NCBI RefSeq assembly: GCF_014195635.1
Contig: NZ_JACICC010000001.1
Span: 186,001 to 250,000, forward strand
From: Pseudochelatococcus contaminans
GTDB lineage: Bacteria > Pseudomonadota > Alphaproteobacteria > Rhizobiales > Beijerinckiaceae
Direction of reading: 5' to 3'
DNA: 64,000 nucleotides
This document shows positions 1 through 8,875 of this stretch, in pieces. How positions within the stretch are numbered: position 1 is the stretch's first letter; each line of letters starts with the position of its first letter. The notes beneath the pieces are model-generated. The model searched no databases and was not told where the DNA came from. It worked only from the letters and a program-made list of their open reading frames with translations. A program made the translations under genes and the position numbers.

Positions 1-152
1 ATATGCAGTCCCGGTGAGACAGGCTCTGCCTCTGCCGCCAGTCCGAAAGCCGTGAAGCGCGAGGCGCCCGGCTGCGGGGAGGGGGCCGTGATGTCGGCGG
101 CCGCTGGCAACCGGCCTGTGGCGGGCGCGACGGGGCGCTTGTCATCACTCAT
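1..152 (-). CDS. rsmI: 16S rRNA 2'-O-ribose C1402 methyltransferase RsmI, N-terminal part (cut by window edge)
   Basis: A leftward reading frame opens with ATG at 152 and stays open to base 1, giving 50 codons. It ends with a stretch reading FTAFGLAAEAEPVSPGLH. RsmI proteins of this group carry a similar leader just before their conserved GLxLVATPIGNLGD motif, which would lie just outside the window. RsmI methylates the ribose of C1402 in 16S rRNA. It is typically divergent from a penicillin-binding-protein activator gene in alphaproteobacteria, and that is the gene on the right here. The call rests on this short leader plus context, because no catalytic motif is visible. Confidence 0.65.
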   Translation of the reverse strand, partial: MSDDKRPVAPATGRLPAAADITAPSPQPGASRFTAFGLAAEAEPVSPGLH

Positions 153-400
153 CGCATATATCCCTTTATTCTTGCTGGCATGGAAAGGCGCTTGCCTGCC
201 CGGTGCCGTCCATCATCGACTATGGCACGGATGGCACATGTTAATAAACGAGGATGGATTCTTAATATAATGCCCTCCATACCGGGCTTCCGGTGAAATG
301 TGAATGGACGTCCTGTGCTGTTTGTCACTGCTACGTCTTGCCATTCGCTGCCATGTGGGCAATCTTGCCTGCAAACTCCATTTCGTTCAGGGAGAGTGCC

Positions 401-1666
401 GTGTCTCGAGCTTCCAGCCCCAGCCTGCTGTCGCGTCTATTTGCATCACCGGGACAGGCAACGTCCTCCCCCGGCGGCGAGGCGCGGGGTCTGCGCAAGG
501 CGCGGGGACTTCCCGGATTTGCGGCGGTGATGGCCGCCGGGCTGCTTCTGGCAGGCTGTTCCGGCTCTGGCGGGGTGTTTGGCCTTGGCGAGTCGGAAGG
601 AGCAAACTCCGGCCCGGCCGTTGCCGATACAACCGTCGGCGCGGGTGCGGTCAAGGTGGGCCTGCTGCTGCCGCTTTCGGCGCAGGGCGGGGCGGGCACC
701 ACGGCCCAATCGTTGCGCAACGCGGCTGAGCTGGCTATCAGCGAATTCGGGCAGAACGACATTCAGCTTCTTGTGCGTGACGACCGCGGCACCGAGGCCG
801 GCGCCCGCAGTGCGACACGTGCGGTCCTGAACGACGGCGCCGAACTCGTGCTCGGCCCACTGTTCGCGGCGACGACACGCGCGGCGGGTTCCGTGGCCAA
901 GCCGGCGAACATACCCGTCATCTCGTTCTCCACGGATACCAGCGTCGCGCAGCCGGGCGTCTACCTGCTCAGCTTCCTGCCGGAATCGGAGGTGGACCGC
1001 GTCATCCGCTTTGCGTCCCAGCGCGGCCGCCGCTCGTTTGCAGCGCTCATTCCCGACAATGCCTATGGCAAGGTCGTGCAGGATGCCTTCCAGCGTAGCG
1101 TCGCGGCAAGCGGTGGGCGGGTCGTTGCCGTCGAGACTTATGCGGCTGACCGCTCCAACCTTCAGCAGGCGGCGCAGCGCATCGCCTCACAGGCGGGGCA
1201 GGCCGATGCGCTGTTCCTGCCGGATAATGCCGATACGTTGCCCAGCATCGCCCAGTATCTGCGCGCCGCGAACCTCGATACCAATCGCGTGAAGCTGCTT
1301 GGCACATCGCTGTGGAACAATCCGACCGTTCTCGCGACCCCGGGTCTGCAGGGCGGCTGGTTCTCGGCTCCCGATTCGGTTGGCTTCAACGCTTTTGCAC
1401 AGCGTTATCGCGCCAAGTTCGGCACCGAGCCGACGCGCATCGCCAGCCTCTCCTACGATGCGGTGCTGCTGGCCTCGGCGCTGGTGCGCACGCAGGGCTC
1501 GCAGCGGTTCTCCACCGCGACGCTCACCAACCGCGCCGGGTTCGTCGGGGCGGATGGCGTGTTCCGGTTCAACGCGAACGGCACCAATGATCGGGCGCTC
1601 GCGGTGATGGAGATCCGGCAGAACAGCGCCGTGGTCATCAGCGCCGCGCCGCGGCAGCTGCAGTAA
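401..1666 (+). CDS. Penicillin-binding protein activator-like lipoprotein (periplasmic binding protein fold)
   Basis: The product is about 421 residues. The frame is open from 293, but a GTG at 401 sits 8 bases after GGGAGAG and is the likeliest start. A hydrophobic stretch ends in the lipobox LLLAGC, so the protein should be a lipoprotein. The mature part starts with a GSGG linker and then VKVGLLLPLSAQGG, the opening strand of the type 1 periplasmic binding (Leu/Ile/Val-binding) fold used by LpoA-type activators. Further fold hallmarks are LVLGPLFAATTRA, IPVISFSTD and ALIPDNAYGK. Enterobacterial LpoA activates the peptidoglycan synthase PBP1a, and this is the alphaproteobacterial counterpart by fold and by its place next to rsmI. 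The true partner is not known from sequence. Confidence 0.8.
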   Translation: MSRASSPSLLSRLFASPGQATSSPGGEARGLRKARGLPGFAAVMAAGLLLAGCSGSGGVFGLGESEGANSGPAVADTTVGAGAVKVGLLLPLSAQGGAGTTAQSLRNAAELAISEFGQNDIQLLVRDDRGTEAGARSATRAVLNDGAELVLGPLFAATTRAAGSVAKPANIPVISFSTDTSVAQPGVYLLSFLPESEVDRVIRFASQRGRRSFAALIPDNAYGKVVQDAFQRSVAASGGRVVAVETYAADRSNLQQAAQRIASQAGQADALFLPDNADTLPSIAQYLRAANLDTNRVKLLGTSLWNNPTVLATPGLQGGWFSAPDSVGFNAFAQRYRAKFGTEPTRIASLSYDAVLLASALVRTQGSQRFSTATLTNRAGFVGADGVFRFNANGTNDRALAVMEIRQNSAVVISAAPRQLQ

Positions 1667-1686
1667 GGGGCAGCAGTCGAGGGCAG

Positions 1687-1711
1687 GGTGCCGGCCGTTC
1701 AGGCCGGCACC
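1687..1711. terminator. Hairpin between convergent lpoA-like gene and purN
   Basis: A perfect 10-bp stem (1687-1696 with 1702-1711) encloses a 5-base loop. The TGA stop codon of purN (1699-1701 on the minus strand) lies in that loop. No T-tract follows on either strand, so this is a strong hairpin at a convergent gene end rather than a textbook intrinsic terminator. Confidence 0.5.
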
Positions 1712-2385
1712 GTAATGGCCGTGTCGGGAGGGGTCGTGTCGGCTCCGGGTGCGAATACCGCTCCCCCCTCGCGCCAACGTACCGCGCCAGAGGCAACCAG
1801 AGCCAGCGCGCGCGGATAGATGAGATGTTCCTGCACCAGCACGCGTGCGGCCAGCACGTCGGGTGTATCGCCCGGCAATACCGGCACCGCGGCCTGTGCG
1901 ATGATGGGGCCGGCATCCACCTCTGGTTCGACGAAATGCGACGTACAGCCGTGCAGGCGCACGCCGGCGGCCAAGGCGCGCTCATGCGTGTGCGTGCCGG
2001 GGAACAGCGGTAGCAGCGACGGGTGAATGTTGATGAGCCGCCCGAGCCACCGCTTCACGAACCACGGCGTCAGAATGCGCATGAACCCTGCAAGGCAGAC
2101 CAGTTCGATGTCATGGGTCGTGAGGCGCTCGTCCAACGCGCGCTCGAATGCCTCGCGGTCGCGGCCAAACGGCTTGTGATCGACGAAATCCGTGGCGATA
2201 CCCGCAGCTTGCGCGGTCGCAAGGCCCGCCGCATCCGGACGGTTGGCGGCGACGAGCACGATTTCAGCCGGATAGTCCCCCGGTGCGGCGGCAGCCAGCA
2301 GCGCCTCCATGTTGGAGCCACGGCCCGAGATCAGCACCGCCGTACGAAGGCGGCGGTGGGCGTCCTTGCCGATGCTTGCCGTCAC
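1699..2385 (-). CDS. purN: Phosphoribosylglycinamide formyltransferase (GART)
   Basis: This is the third step of de novo purine synthesis: formyl transfer from 10-formyl-THF to GAR. The protein has 228 residues. The phosphate-binding loop [12 protein letters not shown] lies at about 19-30, and the catalytic motif [17 protein letters not shown] holds Asn119 and His121. Asp157 in [10 protein letters not shown] completes the E. coli N106/H108/D144 triad. The GTG start overlaps the purM stop by 4 bases (GTGA), so the two genes are translationally coupled in a purMN operon. Its stop codon sits in the loop of a hairpin shared with the convergent neighbour. Confidence 0.95.
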   Translation of the reverse strand: MTASIGKDAHRRLRTAVLISGRGSNMEALLAAAAPGDYPAEIVLVAANRPDAAGLATAQAAGIATDFVDHKPFGRDREAFERALDERLTTHDIELVCLAGFMRILTPWFVKRWLGRLINIHPSLLPLFPGTHTHERALAAGVRLHGCTSHFVEPEVDAGPIIAQAAVPVLPGDTPDVLAARVLVQEHLIYPRALALVASGAVRWREGGAVFAPGADTTPPDTAITVPA

Positions 2386-3467
2386 AGCGGCAGCCTGCCG
2401 CTGGTCGTGACGCGCGGTCCGCCATCAGCGGCCACGACTTCGCCGATCACGACGGGCGTTTCGCCCTCTGCAATCAGCGCCTCGGTCACATTATCCACTT
2501 CGCTTGCGGCGACGATAGCCACCATGCCGATACCGCAGTTGAACGTGCGGAGCATTTCGGCTTCTTCAATCGCACCAACGCGCGACAGCCATCCGAACAC
2601 GCGCGGCGGCGCGATGGCAGACAGATTGAGGTGTGCGCCGGTGCCCGGCGGCAGAACGCGCGGAATGTTCTCGGTGAACCCGCCGCCGGTGATGTGGGCA
2701 AGGCCCTTGATCGCGTCGGTGCGGCGCAGGACGCCCAGAAGCTGCCGCACGTAGATGCGTGTCGGCTCCAGCAATGCCGCGCCGAGTTGCCTGTCCGGCG
2801 CGAAGGGTGCGATGGCGTTCCAGTTGAGACCCGACAGGGCGACGATGCGGCGAACAAGCGAGAAACCGTTGGAATGCACCCCCGAAGACGGCAGGCCGAG
2901 AATGGCGTCTCCCGGTGCGATGTCCGCGCGCGGCAACAGCTTGCCGCGTTCAGCCGCGCCCACGGCAAAGCCCGCCAGATCGTAATCGCCCTTGGCGTAG
3001 AGGCCGGGCATTTCGGCGGTTTCGCCGCCGAGCAGGGCGCATCCCGCCTGCCGGCAGCCGTCGACAATGCCCTGCACCACAAGCGCGCCCTCTTCAGGGT
3101 TGAGCTTGCCGGTGGCGTAATAATCCAGGAAGAACAACGGTTCTGCGCCCTGCACCACAAGGTCGTTGACGCACATGGCCACGAGGTCGATGCCGATGGT
3201 GTCGTGCCGTCCGGTTTCCACCGCCACCTTGAGCTTCGTGCCGACGCCGTCATTGGCCGCGACGAGGATCGGATCGGTATAGCCAGCGGCCTTCAGGTCG
3301 AAGAGGCCGCCGAAACCGCCGATCGATCCGTCCGCTCCCGGTCGCCGGGTGGTGCGCACGAGCGGCTTGATGGCCTCGACCATCGCATTGCCGGCATCGA
3401 TGTCCACGCCTGCCTGGGCGTAAGTCAGTCCGTTAGGGTTCGGGCTCTCGGGTCCGCTCTGCGGCAT
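2382..3467 (-). CDS. purM: Phosphoribosylformylglycinamidine cyclo-ligase (AIR synthetase)
   Basis: This ATP-dependent enzyme closes FGAM to AIR, the step after PurL in purine synthesis. The protein has 361 residues, near the family's usual length. The N-terminus [17 protein letters not shown] is typical. The family segments [20 protein letters not shown] and [11 protein letters not shown] and the C-terminal [13 protein letters not shown] are all present. It is first in the leftward purMN operon and overlaps purN by 4 bases. The 312-bp spacer upstream must hold its promoter and contains the direct repeats listed separately. Confidence 0.96.
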   Translation of the reverse strand: MPQSGPESPNPNGLTYAQAGVDIDAGNAMVEAIKPLVRTTRRPGADGSIGGFGGLFDLKAAGYTDPILVAANDGVGTKLKVAVETGRHDTIGIDLVAMCVNDLVVQGAEPLFFLDYYATGKLNPEEGALVVQGIVDGCRQAGCALLGGETAEMPGLYAKGDYDLAGFAVGAAERGKLLPRADIAPGDAILGLPSSGVHSNGFSLVRRIVALSGLNWNAIAPFAPDRQLGAALLEPTRIYVRQLLGVLRRTDAIKGLAHITGGGFTENIPRVLPPGTGAHLNLSAIAPPRVFGWLSRVGAIEEAEMLRTFNCGIGMVAIVAASEVDNVTEALIAEGETPVVIGEVVAADGGPRVTTSGRLPL

Positions 3468-3779
3468 CGGTCTTTTTCCTGCGAAGATTCAATTGTCCAG
3501 CCGTTATCATACATCCGGCGTTTGCGCACGCAGGCAATCGCATATTTGCCGGCGTACGCCGCAAGGCTGCCTGCCATCGCGTGTATGCCCTTCGCATGTA
3601 TGCCCTTGCCGCCGCCTGCATGACGCCGCTGCCTGTATGACAGTGCGTGTCATATATGGCTTGTCGCGGCCTTGCCACCTGATATAGCTGACATGCAAAG
3701 GACATGTGCGTTGCCGCGAACGGTCGCGGCCATTCCCGGCCCGCAACGCAAATCGCGGTTACCCCTCTAAAGCTGTTCA
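3468..3779. other. Divergent spacer purM / phosphatidyltransferase with short direct repeats
   Basis: This 312-bp non-coding spacer must carry promoters for both purMN and the rightward gene. No clear -35/-10 pair stands out. The notable content is a run of TGYATG-containing repeats at about 3579-3641. Confidence 0.6.
3579..3641. repeat. Four TGYATG-centred direct repeats upstream of purM
   Basis: GYRTGTATGCCCTT-like units occur at 3579-3592 and 3594-3607 with a 15-bp period. The related GCCTGYATGAC occurs at about 3614-3624 and 3631-3641. The spacing of 15-17 bp between copies suits a repressor or activator array, but the binding protein is unknown. Confidence 0.5.
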
Positions 3780-4337
3780 ATGACGATTCCCAACATCATC
3801 ACCCTCATGCGGCTGGTGCTGGTGCCGGCCATTGTGATCCTGATCAACGATGGAAGCTGGATCGGCGCCTTCCTGCTGTTTCTTGCCGCGGGCATTTCCG
3901 ACGGTCTCGACGGTTATATCGCGCGGCGCTACGACATGCGCAGCGAACTGGGTGCCTATCTGGACGCCGCCGCCGACAAGGCGCTGCTGGTTTCCATCTA
4001 TGTCACGCTGGCGATCGCGGACGTTCTGCCGGGGTGGGTGGCGATTCTCGTCGTCTCGCGCGATGTGCTGATCCTGACAGCCATCATGATTTCGTGGCTG
4101 ATGCAGCGGCCTGTGGATATTCGCCCCTTGCGGGTCAGCAAGATCAATACCGGCATGCAGATCGGCCTCGCGGCGCTGGTGCTGGCGCATATGGCCGCGG
4201 GCGCTGCCGGGTTCGGAGCCGGCTTTTTCGCCGCCCTTCCGTGGCTGGTGGAGGCGCTGACCATGCTCACGGCCTTGCTGACGGTGGTTTCGGCCGGTGC
4301 CTACCTGGCGTTATGGTTGCGTCACATGGCTGACTGA
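3780..4337 (+). CDS. CDP-alcohol phosphatidyltransferase family protein (PgsA-like)
   Basis: A 185-residue integral membrane enzyme that should transfer a phosphatidyl group from CDP-diacylglycerol to an alcohol. The family signature D-G-x2-A-R-x8-G-x3-D-x3-D is complete in ISDGLDGYIARRYD followed by ELGAYLDAAADK (residues about 40-66). Five to six hydrophobic helices are visible. It resembles phosphatidylglycerophosphate synthase (N-terminus TIPNIITLMRLVLVP), but family members differ in acceptor, so the exact substrate is open. In related genomes it lies in front of the AI-2E-type permease and hda, as here. Confidence 0.85.
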   Translation: MTIPNIITLMRLVLVPAIVILINDGSWIGAFLLFLAAGISDGLDGYIARRYDMRSELGAYLDAAADKALLVSIYVTLAIADVLPGWVAILVVSRDVLILTAIMISWLMQRPVDIRPLRVSKINTGMQIGLAALVLAHMAAGAAGFGAGFFAALPWLVEALTMLTALLTVVSAGAYLALWLRHMAD

Positions 4338-4519
4338 TGCATCAGCGATAAGACAGGCTGGGCGGTGAAAACGCGCAGTCGGTAGATATGTCGCGGAAAT
4401 AAACATGGCGCTTGTGGAACGATGCCGGAAAACGTGCCCGGTTTCGGGCCGGGTGTTGGCTTCCGTCCGAAACTGCGGCACCCTTGCCGTGTGGTCAGGG
4501 CTGTTTTGAGGTGTCGCAT

Positions 4520-5629
4520 ATGGGTGATTTCTCCCCCGTCGAACGGCAGATGCGGTTCTGGCTCATCGCGCTGGCCGTGCTTCTCGTCGCGCTTTATCTG
4601 CTACGCGGCATTCTGCTGCCCTTCGTGGCGGGCATGGTGCTGGCCTATATCCTCAACCCCGTCGCCACACGGCTGGAGCGGCTGGGCGTGGGGCGGCTGA
4701 CGGCTTCGCTGCTGATCCTGCTGCTGTTCCTGTTGCTGTTCATTCTGGCGCTGGTGCTGTTGCTGCCAGCTGCCGTCAACCAGTTCGCCGCCCTGCTGCG
4801 CAACCTGCCCGCCACCGCCCAGTATCTGCAAGATCTCGCCAAGGAATATGGCGGCCCGCTTGTGGAACATATCGGCGGCCCCGGCGCGCTCGCCAATGCC
4901 GAGCGGTCGATGACGGATTTCGCGGGACAGGCGATGCAATGGCTCGGCACATTCGCGTCGTCGGTGTGGTCGGGCGGGCAGGCGGTCATCGGTGTGTTCG
5001 CCTTGCTCGTGGTTACCCCCGTGGTCGCCTTTTATCTGCTGGTCGACTGGGAGCGGATGATGGCGACCGTCGACAGTTGGCTGCCGCGTCGCCACGCCGA
5101 CACCATCCGCAGGATCGGCGAGGACATGAACCGCGCCATCGCCGGCTTCATTCGCGGGCAGGCACTGGTCTGCGTCATCCTCGGCACGTTCTATGCCGTC
5201 TCACTGAGCATGATCGGGCTGAACTTCGGCCTGCTCATCGGTTTGCTCTCCGGCGCGCTGACGTTCATTCCTTATGTCGGTTCGTTCACCGGTTTCGTGC
5301 TGTCGGCCGGGGTGGCGCTGGTGCAGTTCTGGCCGGAGTGGCCGATGATCGTCGCCACCATCGGCATATTTCTGTTCGGCCAGTTCGTTGAGGGCAACAT
5401 CCTGTCGCCCAAGCTCGTCGGCGATGCGGTGGGGCTGCATCCGGTGTGGCTGATGTTTGCGCTCGTCGCCTTCGGCTCGTTGTTCGGTTTTGTCGGCCTG
5501 CTGCTGGCGGTGCCGATTGCCGCAGCCTGCGGCGTTCTCACGCGCTACGCCCTCCAGCGTTACCTGTCGAGTTCGCTCTACCGGGGCGTGGAGACCGAGA
5601 AGAAAGCGAGGCTCCATCTCGATGTCTGA
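4520..5629 (+). CDS. AI-2E family transporter (PerM/YdiK-type permease)
   Basis: A 369-residue multi-pass membrane protein. The frame is open from 4412, but ATG 4520 has a TGAGGTG ribosome site just upstream and gives the family-like N-terminus MGDFSPVERQMRFW. Hydrophobic helices lie at the N-terminus, and a soluble segment occupies the middle. The C-terminal half has FGLLIGLLSGALTFIPYVGS and FGQFVEGNILSPKLVGDAVGLHP, the most conserved stretch of this family. Members have been linked to autoinducer-2 export or Na+/H+ antiport, and the substrate here cannot be told. Its end overlaps the hda start by 8 bases, so the two are probably cotranscribed. Confidence 0.9.
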   Translation: MGDFSPVERQMRFWLIALAVLLVALYLLRGILLPFVAGMVLAYILNPVATRLERLGVGRLTASLLILLLFLLLFILALVLLLPAAVNQFAALLRNLPATAQYLQDLAKEYGGPLVEHIGGPGALANAERSMTDFAGQAMQWLGTFASSVWSGGQAVIGVFALLVVTPVVAFYLLVDWERMMATVDSWLPRRHADTIRRIGEDMNRAIAGFIRGQALVCVILGTFYAVSLSMIGLNFGLLIGLLSGALTFIPYVGSFTGFVLSAGVALVQFWPEWPMIVATIGIFLFGQFVEGNILSPKLVGDAVGLHPVWLMFALVAFGSLFGFVGLLLAVPIAAACGVLTRYALQRYLSSSLYRGVETEKKARLHLDV

Positions 5630-6395
5630 CATGCCCCCCGCGCCGCGGCAATTGCCGCTGGAATGGCCTGTGGACACGCGGTTCGAGGCGGAGGATTTTC
5701 TCGTCGGTCCGTCCAACGAGCAGGCCTTCGCAATGCTCGCCAATTGGCCCGACTGGCCCGATCCGCTGTTGCGGTTGGTGGGGCCGGAAGGGGCCGGCAA
5801 GACCCATCTGGCAACGATATGGGCAACCCGCTCCGGGGCGCGGATCGTACCCGTTGACATGGTAACGGCGGATACGGTGGAGGAACTCGCGGCGCACGGT
5901 GTCATCGTTATCGAAGACGCAGATACCGGCACGCGGGACGAGCACGCCCTGTTTCACCTCGTCAACGCCGTGCGGCGCAAGGGCCTGTCCGGAGGCGCGT
6001 CCATGCTGGTAACCGCGCGCACCGCTCCGGAGGACTGGGGGCTGGCAACGCCGGATCTGCTGTCGCGCATGCGGCTGTCGCCATTCGTGGCAACCGGCGC
6101 GCCGGACGATGCGCTGCTGCGGGCGGTGCTGGTGAAACTCTTCACGGACCGGCAACTGGCCGTCGACATCAGCGTCGTCGAGGCACTGGCCCGCCGCATG
6201 GAACGCTCCTTCGCGGCCGCGCGTGCGCTTGTGGCGGTGCTCGATCGTGAGTCGCTCAGCGATGGCCGGCGTATCACCCGCAGCTTCGCGCTTGCCGTGC
6301 TGGATCGCTGGGAGGCGGCTGGCGAGGAAACCGGGGCTGCGGAACCGGGGGCTGTGGAAATACTGGGACAAGATGCAGACGAAAGCCCCACATGA
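5622..6395 (+). CDS. hdaA: DnaA-related regulatory ATPase Hda (regulatory inactivation of DnaA)
   Basis: A 257-residue AAA+ protein resembling DnaA domain III but lacking the DNA-binding domain. The N-terminus carries QLPLEW (residues 10-15), which fits the sliding-clamp binding motif of Hda (E. coli QLSLPL). Walker A is GPEGAGKTH at 54-62, and the Walker B-like VIVIEDADTG follows. Hda on the DNA-loaded clamp stimulates ATP hydrolysis by DnaA and so prevents re-initiation. ATG 5622 overlaps the permease stop by 8 bases. Sensor-2-region residues are less clear by eye. Confidence 0.85.
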   Translation: MSDMPPAPRQLPLEWPVDTRFEAEDFLVGPSNEQAFAMLANWPDWPDPLLRLVGPEGAGKTHLATIWATRSGARIVPVDMVTADTVEELAAHGVIVIEDADTGTRDEHALFHLVNAVRRKGLSGGASMLVTARTAPEDWGLATPDLLSRMRLSPFVATGAPDDALLRAVLVKLFTDRQLAVDISVVEALARRMERSFAAARALVAVLDRESLSDGRRITRSFALAVLDRWEAAGEETGAAEPGAVEILGQDADESPT

Positions 6396-6579
6396 TATGC
6401 GGGCATCGTCTGCCGCGCGGTGCCCGGCGTCATTTTCGCGGCGTTTCTTCGCGGAACTGTCGCATAACGTTGCGACAAAGCAGGATGGAAATGCTGGCAA
6501 GATGCAAATGTTTGCGGAATGAAAGCGTTGGTAAGAAAGTGCCGGTATGCACGCCGCACATGAACGCGGGGATTGGACG

Positions 6580-8811
6580 ATGACACAGGTCACATCGGTT
6601 TTGGGTTCGCAGGAAGAAACGGCCGGGCAGGGCGCCCGTGTATCGGAATCTGAAGTGACGATCGTCGAGGCTCCGGACGTGGACCTGCGCTATTCGCCGG
6701 CGCGGTTGGTCAACCGTGAGCTGTCATGGGTGCAGTTCAACAAGCGCGTGCTGGAAGAGGCGTCCAACAAGCGCCACCCGCTGCTGGAACAGCTGCGCTT
6801 CCTGTCCATCTCGGCGAACAACCTCGACGAATTCTTCATGGTTCGTGTCGCGGGCGTGCGCGGTCAGTTGCGCTCAGGCGTGTCGCTGGTGTCGCAGGAT
6901 GGGTTGTCCCCCGCCGAGCAGCTGTCGCGCATCGGCGCGGAGGTGACGCAGCTCGCCAACGATCAGCACAAGCGCTGGCTGGAACTGCGTGACGAGCTGG
7001 TCGAAAACGGCATCGTGCTCATCGATTCGGAAGAGCTGACCCGCGCCGAGCTGAACTGGCTCGATGACTATTTTCTGCATTATGTCTTTCCGGTGGTGAC
7101 GCCGCTGGCCATCGACCCGGCGCATCCATTCCCCTTCATTCCCAATCTCGGTTTCTCGCTGGCGCTGGCGTTGCATCGGCAGAGCGACAACAAGTCGCTC
7201 AATGCGCTCATCCGCATCCCCAGCAAGGTGCAGCGTTTCATCAAGCTGCCCGATTTCGCCGAGACCGGCGCAGCGCGGTTCGTTGTGCTGGAACAGGTGC
7301 TGGTGCTGTTCGTCAACCGCCTGTTCCCCGGCTATTCCGTGCAGGGCCAGGGTAGTTTCCGCGTGGTGCGCGACTCCGATCTTGAAATCGAGGAAGAGGC
7401 GGAAGATCTGGTCCGCGAGTTCGAGACCGCTCTCAAACAGCGTCGGCGCGGCGTGGTCATCAGGCTTGAGATCGAAGAGGCGATGCCGGAGGTTCTGCGC
7501 GACTTCGTCGCCAAGGAACTGAACGTGCTGCCGGATGAGATCTTCGTGTCGCCGGGCAAGCTGGCGCTCAACGAGCTGTCGCAGATCGTCAGCCTCGACC
7601 GTCCCGACCTGAAGTTCCCGCCCTACCACCCGCGTTATCCCGAGCGCATCCGCGAACACGCCGGCGATTGCTTTGCCGCCATTCGCGAAAAGGATCTGAT
7701 CGTTCACCACCCATACGAATCATTTGATGTGGTGGTGCAGTTCCTCCAGCAGGCCGCGCGCGATCCCGATGTCGTCGCCATCAAGCAGACGCTCTATCGC
7801 ACATCGTCCGACTCGCCCATCGTCAAGGCGCTGGCCGAGGCCGCGGAAGCCGGTAAATCCGTGACGGCGCTCGTTGAGCTGAAAGCCCGCTTCGACGAAG
7901 AGGCCAACATCCGCTGGGCGCGCGATCTGGAGCGCGCCGGTGCGCAGGTTGTGTTCGGCTTCGTGGAATTGAAGACGCATGCCAAGCTGTCGTCTGTCGT
8001 GCGGCGCGAAAATGGCCAGCTCGTCACCTATTGCCACGTCGGCACCGGCAACTACCACCCCATCACTGCCCGCATCTACACCGATCTGTCGTTCTTCACG
8101 GCCGATCCGGCGATTGCGCGGGACGTGGCGCGCATCTTCAACTTCATCACCGGCTATGCGGAGCCGGCGGAGCTGGAGCGCATGGCCGTATCCCCGCTGA
8201 CCATCAAGCCGCGCATCCTCCAGCACCTGCGCGAGGAGATCGGCCATGTGAAAGCCGGGCGTCCCGGCTCGGTGTGGCTGAAGTGCAACTCGTTGGTGGA
8301 TACCGAGATCATCGATGCGCTTTATGACGCGAGTCGGGCGGGTGTTCAGATCGATCTCGTCGTGCGCGGCATCTGCTGCCTGCGCCCCGGCATCCCCGGC
8401 CTGTCGGAAAATATCCGCGTCAAATCCATCGTCGGCCGCTTCCTCGAACACAGCCGTATCTACGCTTTCGGCAACGGTCATGAGCTGCCTAACCCTCACG
8501 CACACCTTTATATTTCGTCGGCGGATTTGATGCAGCGCAACCTCGACAGGCGCGTCGAGGCCATGTGCCCCATCTCGAATCCTACGGTTCATCAACAGGT
8601 TCTGGACCAGATAATGCTTGCCAACTTGCTTGATAACGAGCAGAGCTGGGCTATTCTTCCGGATGGGAGGAGCACGCGCATCACGCCCGCGCCGGGTGAG
8701 GAGCCGTTCAACGCCCATGCTTATTTTATGACAAACCCGAGTTTATCTGGCCGTGGAAAGTCTCTCAGGAATTCTCGCCCCCGCCGCCTCGCAAAGGGGC
8801 ACATCGGTTGA
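6580..8811 (+). CDS. ppk: Polyphosphate kinase 1
   Basis: PPK1 reversibly transfers the gamma phosphate of ATP to polyphosphate. The product has about 743 residues from ATG 6580, which has GGGATTGGA upstream. An in-frame ATG at 6547 is an alternative. Signature blocks: [20 protein letters not shown] at the N-terminus, [20 protein letters not shown], and the phosphohistidine motif [17 protein letters not shown] second active-site His lies in [13 protein letters not shown]. The C-terminus holds [18 protein letters not shown]. The downstream gene encodes the opposing exopolyphosphatase, so one locus sets polyphosphate level. Confidence 0.96.
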   Translation: MTQVTSVLGSQEETAGQGARVSESEVTIVEAPDVDLRYSPARLVNRELSWVQFNKRVLEEASNKRHPLLEQLRFLSISANNLDEFFMVRVAGVRGQLRSGVSLVSQDGLSPAEQLSRIGAEVTQLANDQHKRWLELRDELVENGIVLIDSEELTRAELNWLDDYFLHYVFPVVTPLAIDPAHPFPFIPNLGFSLALALHRQSDNKSLNALIRIPSKVQRFIKLPDFAETGAARFVVLEQVLVLFVNRLFPGYSVQGQGSFRVVRDSDLEIEEEAEDLVREFETALKQRRRGVVIRLEIEEAMPEVLRDFVAKELNVLPDEIFVSPGKLALNELSQIVSLDRPDLKFPPYHPRYPERIREHAGDCFAAIREKDLIVHHPYESFDVVVQFLQQAARDPDVVAIKQTLYRTSSDSPIVKALAEAAEAGKSVTALVELKARFDEEANIRWARDLERAGAQVVFGFVELKTHAKLSSVVRRENGQLVTYCHVGTGNYHPITARIYTDLSFFTADPAIARDVARIFNFITGYAEPAELERMAVSPLTIKPRILQHLREEIGHVKAGRPGSVWLKCNSLVDTEIIDALYDASRAGVQIDLVVRGICCLRPGIPGLSENIRVKSIVGRFLEHSRIYAFGNGHELPNPHAHLYISSADLMQRNLDRRVEAMCPISNPTVHQQVLDQIMLANLLDNEQSWAILPDGRSTRITPAPGEEPFNAHAYFMTNPSLSGRGKSLRNSRPRRLAKGHIG

Positions 8812-8875
8812 CCGGAGCGCACGGACGTATGACGCGCCAGAGCATGGTCTGGCTTTCGCCGGCAGGCGGCAGCCG

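Noticed and set aside
2148-3623. 491-codon rightward frame across purM/purN
   Set aside because: Antisense to both purine genes, which have complete motifs.
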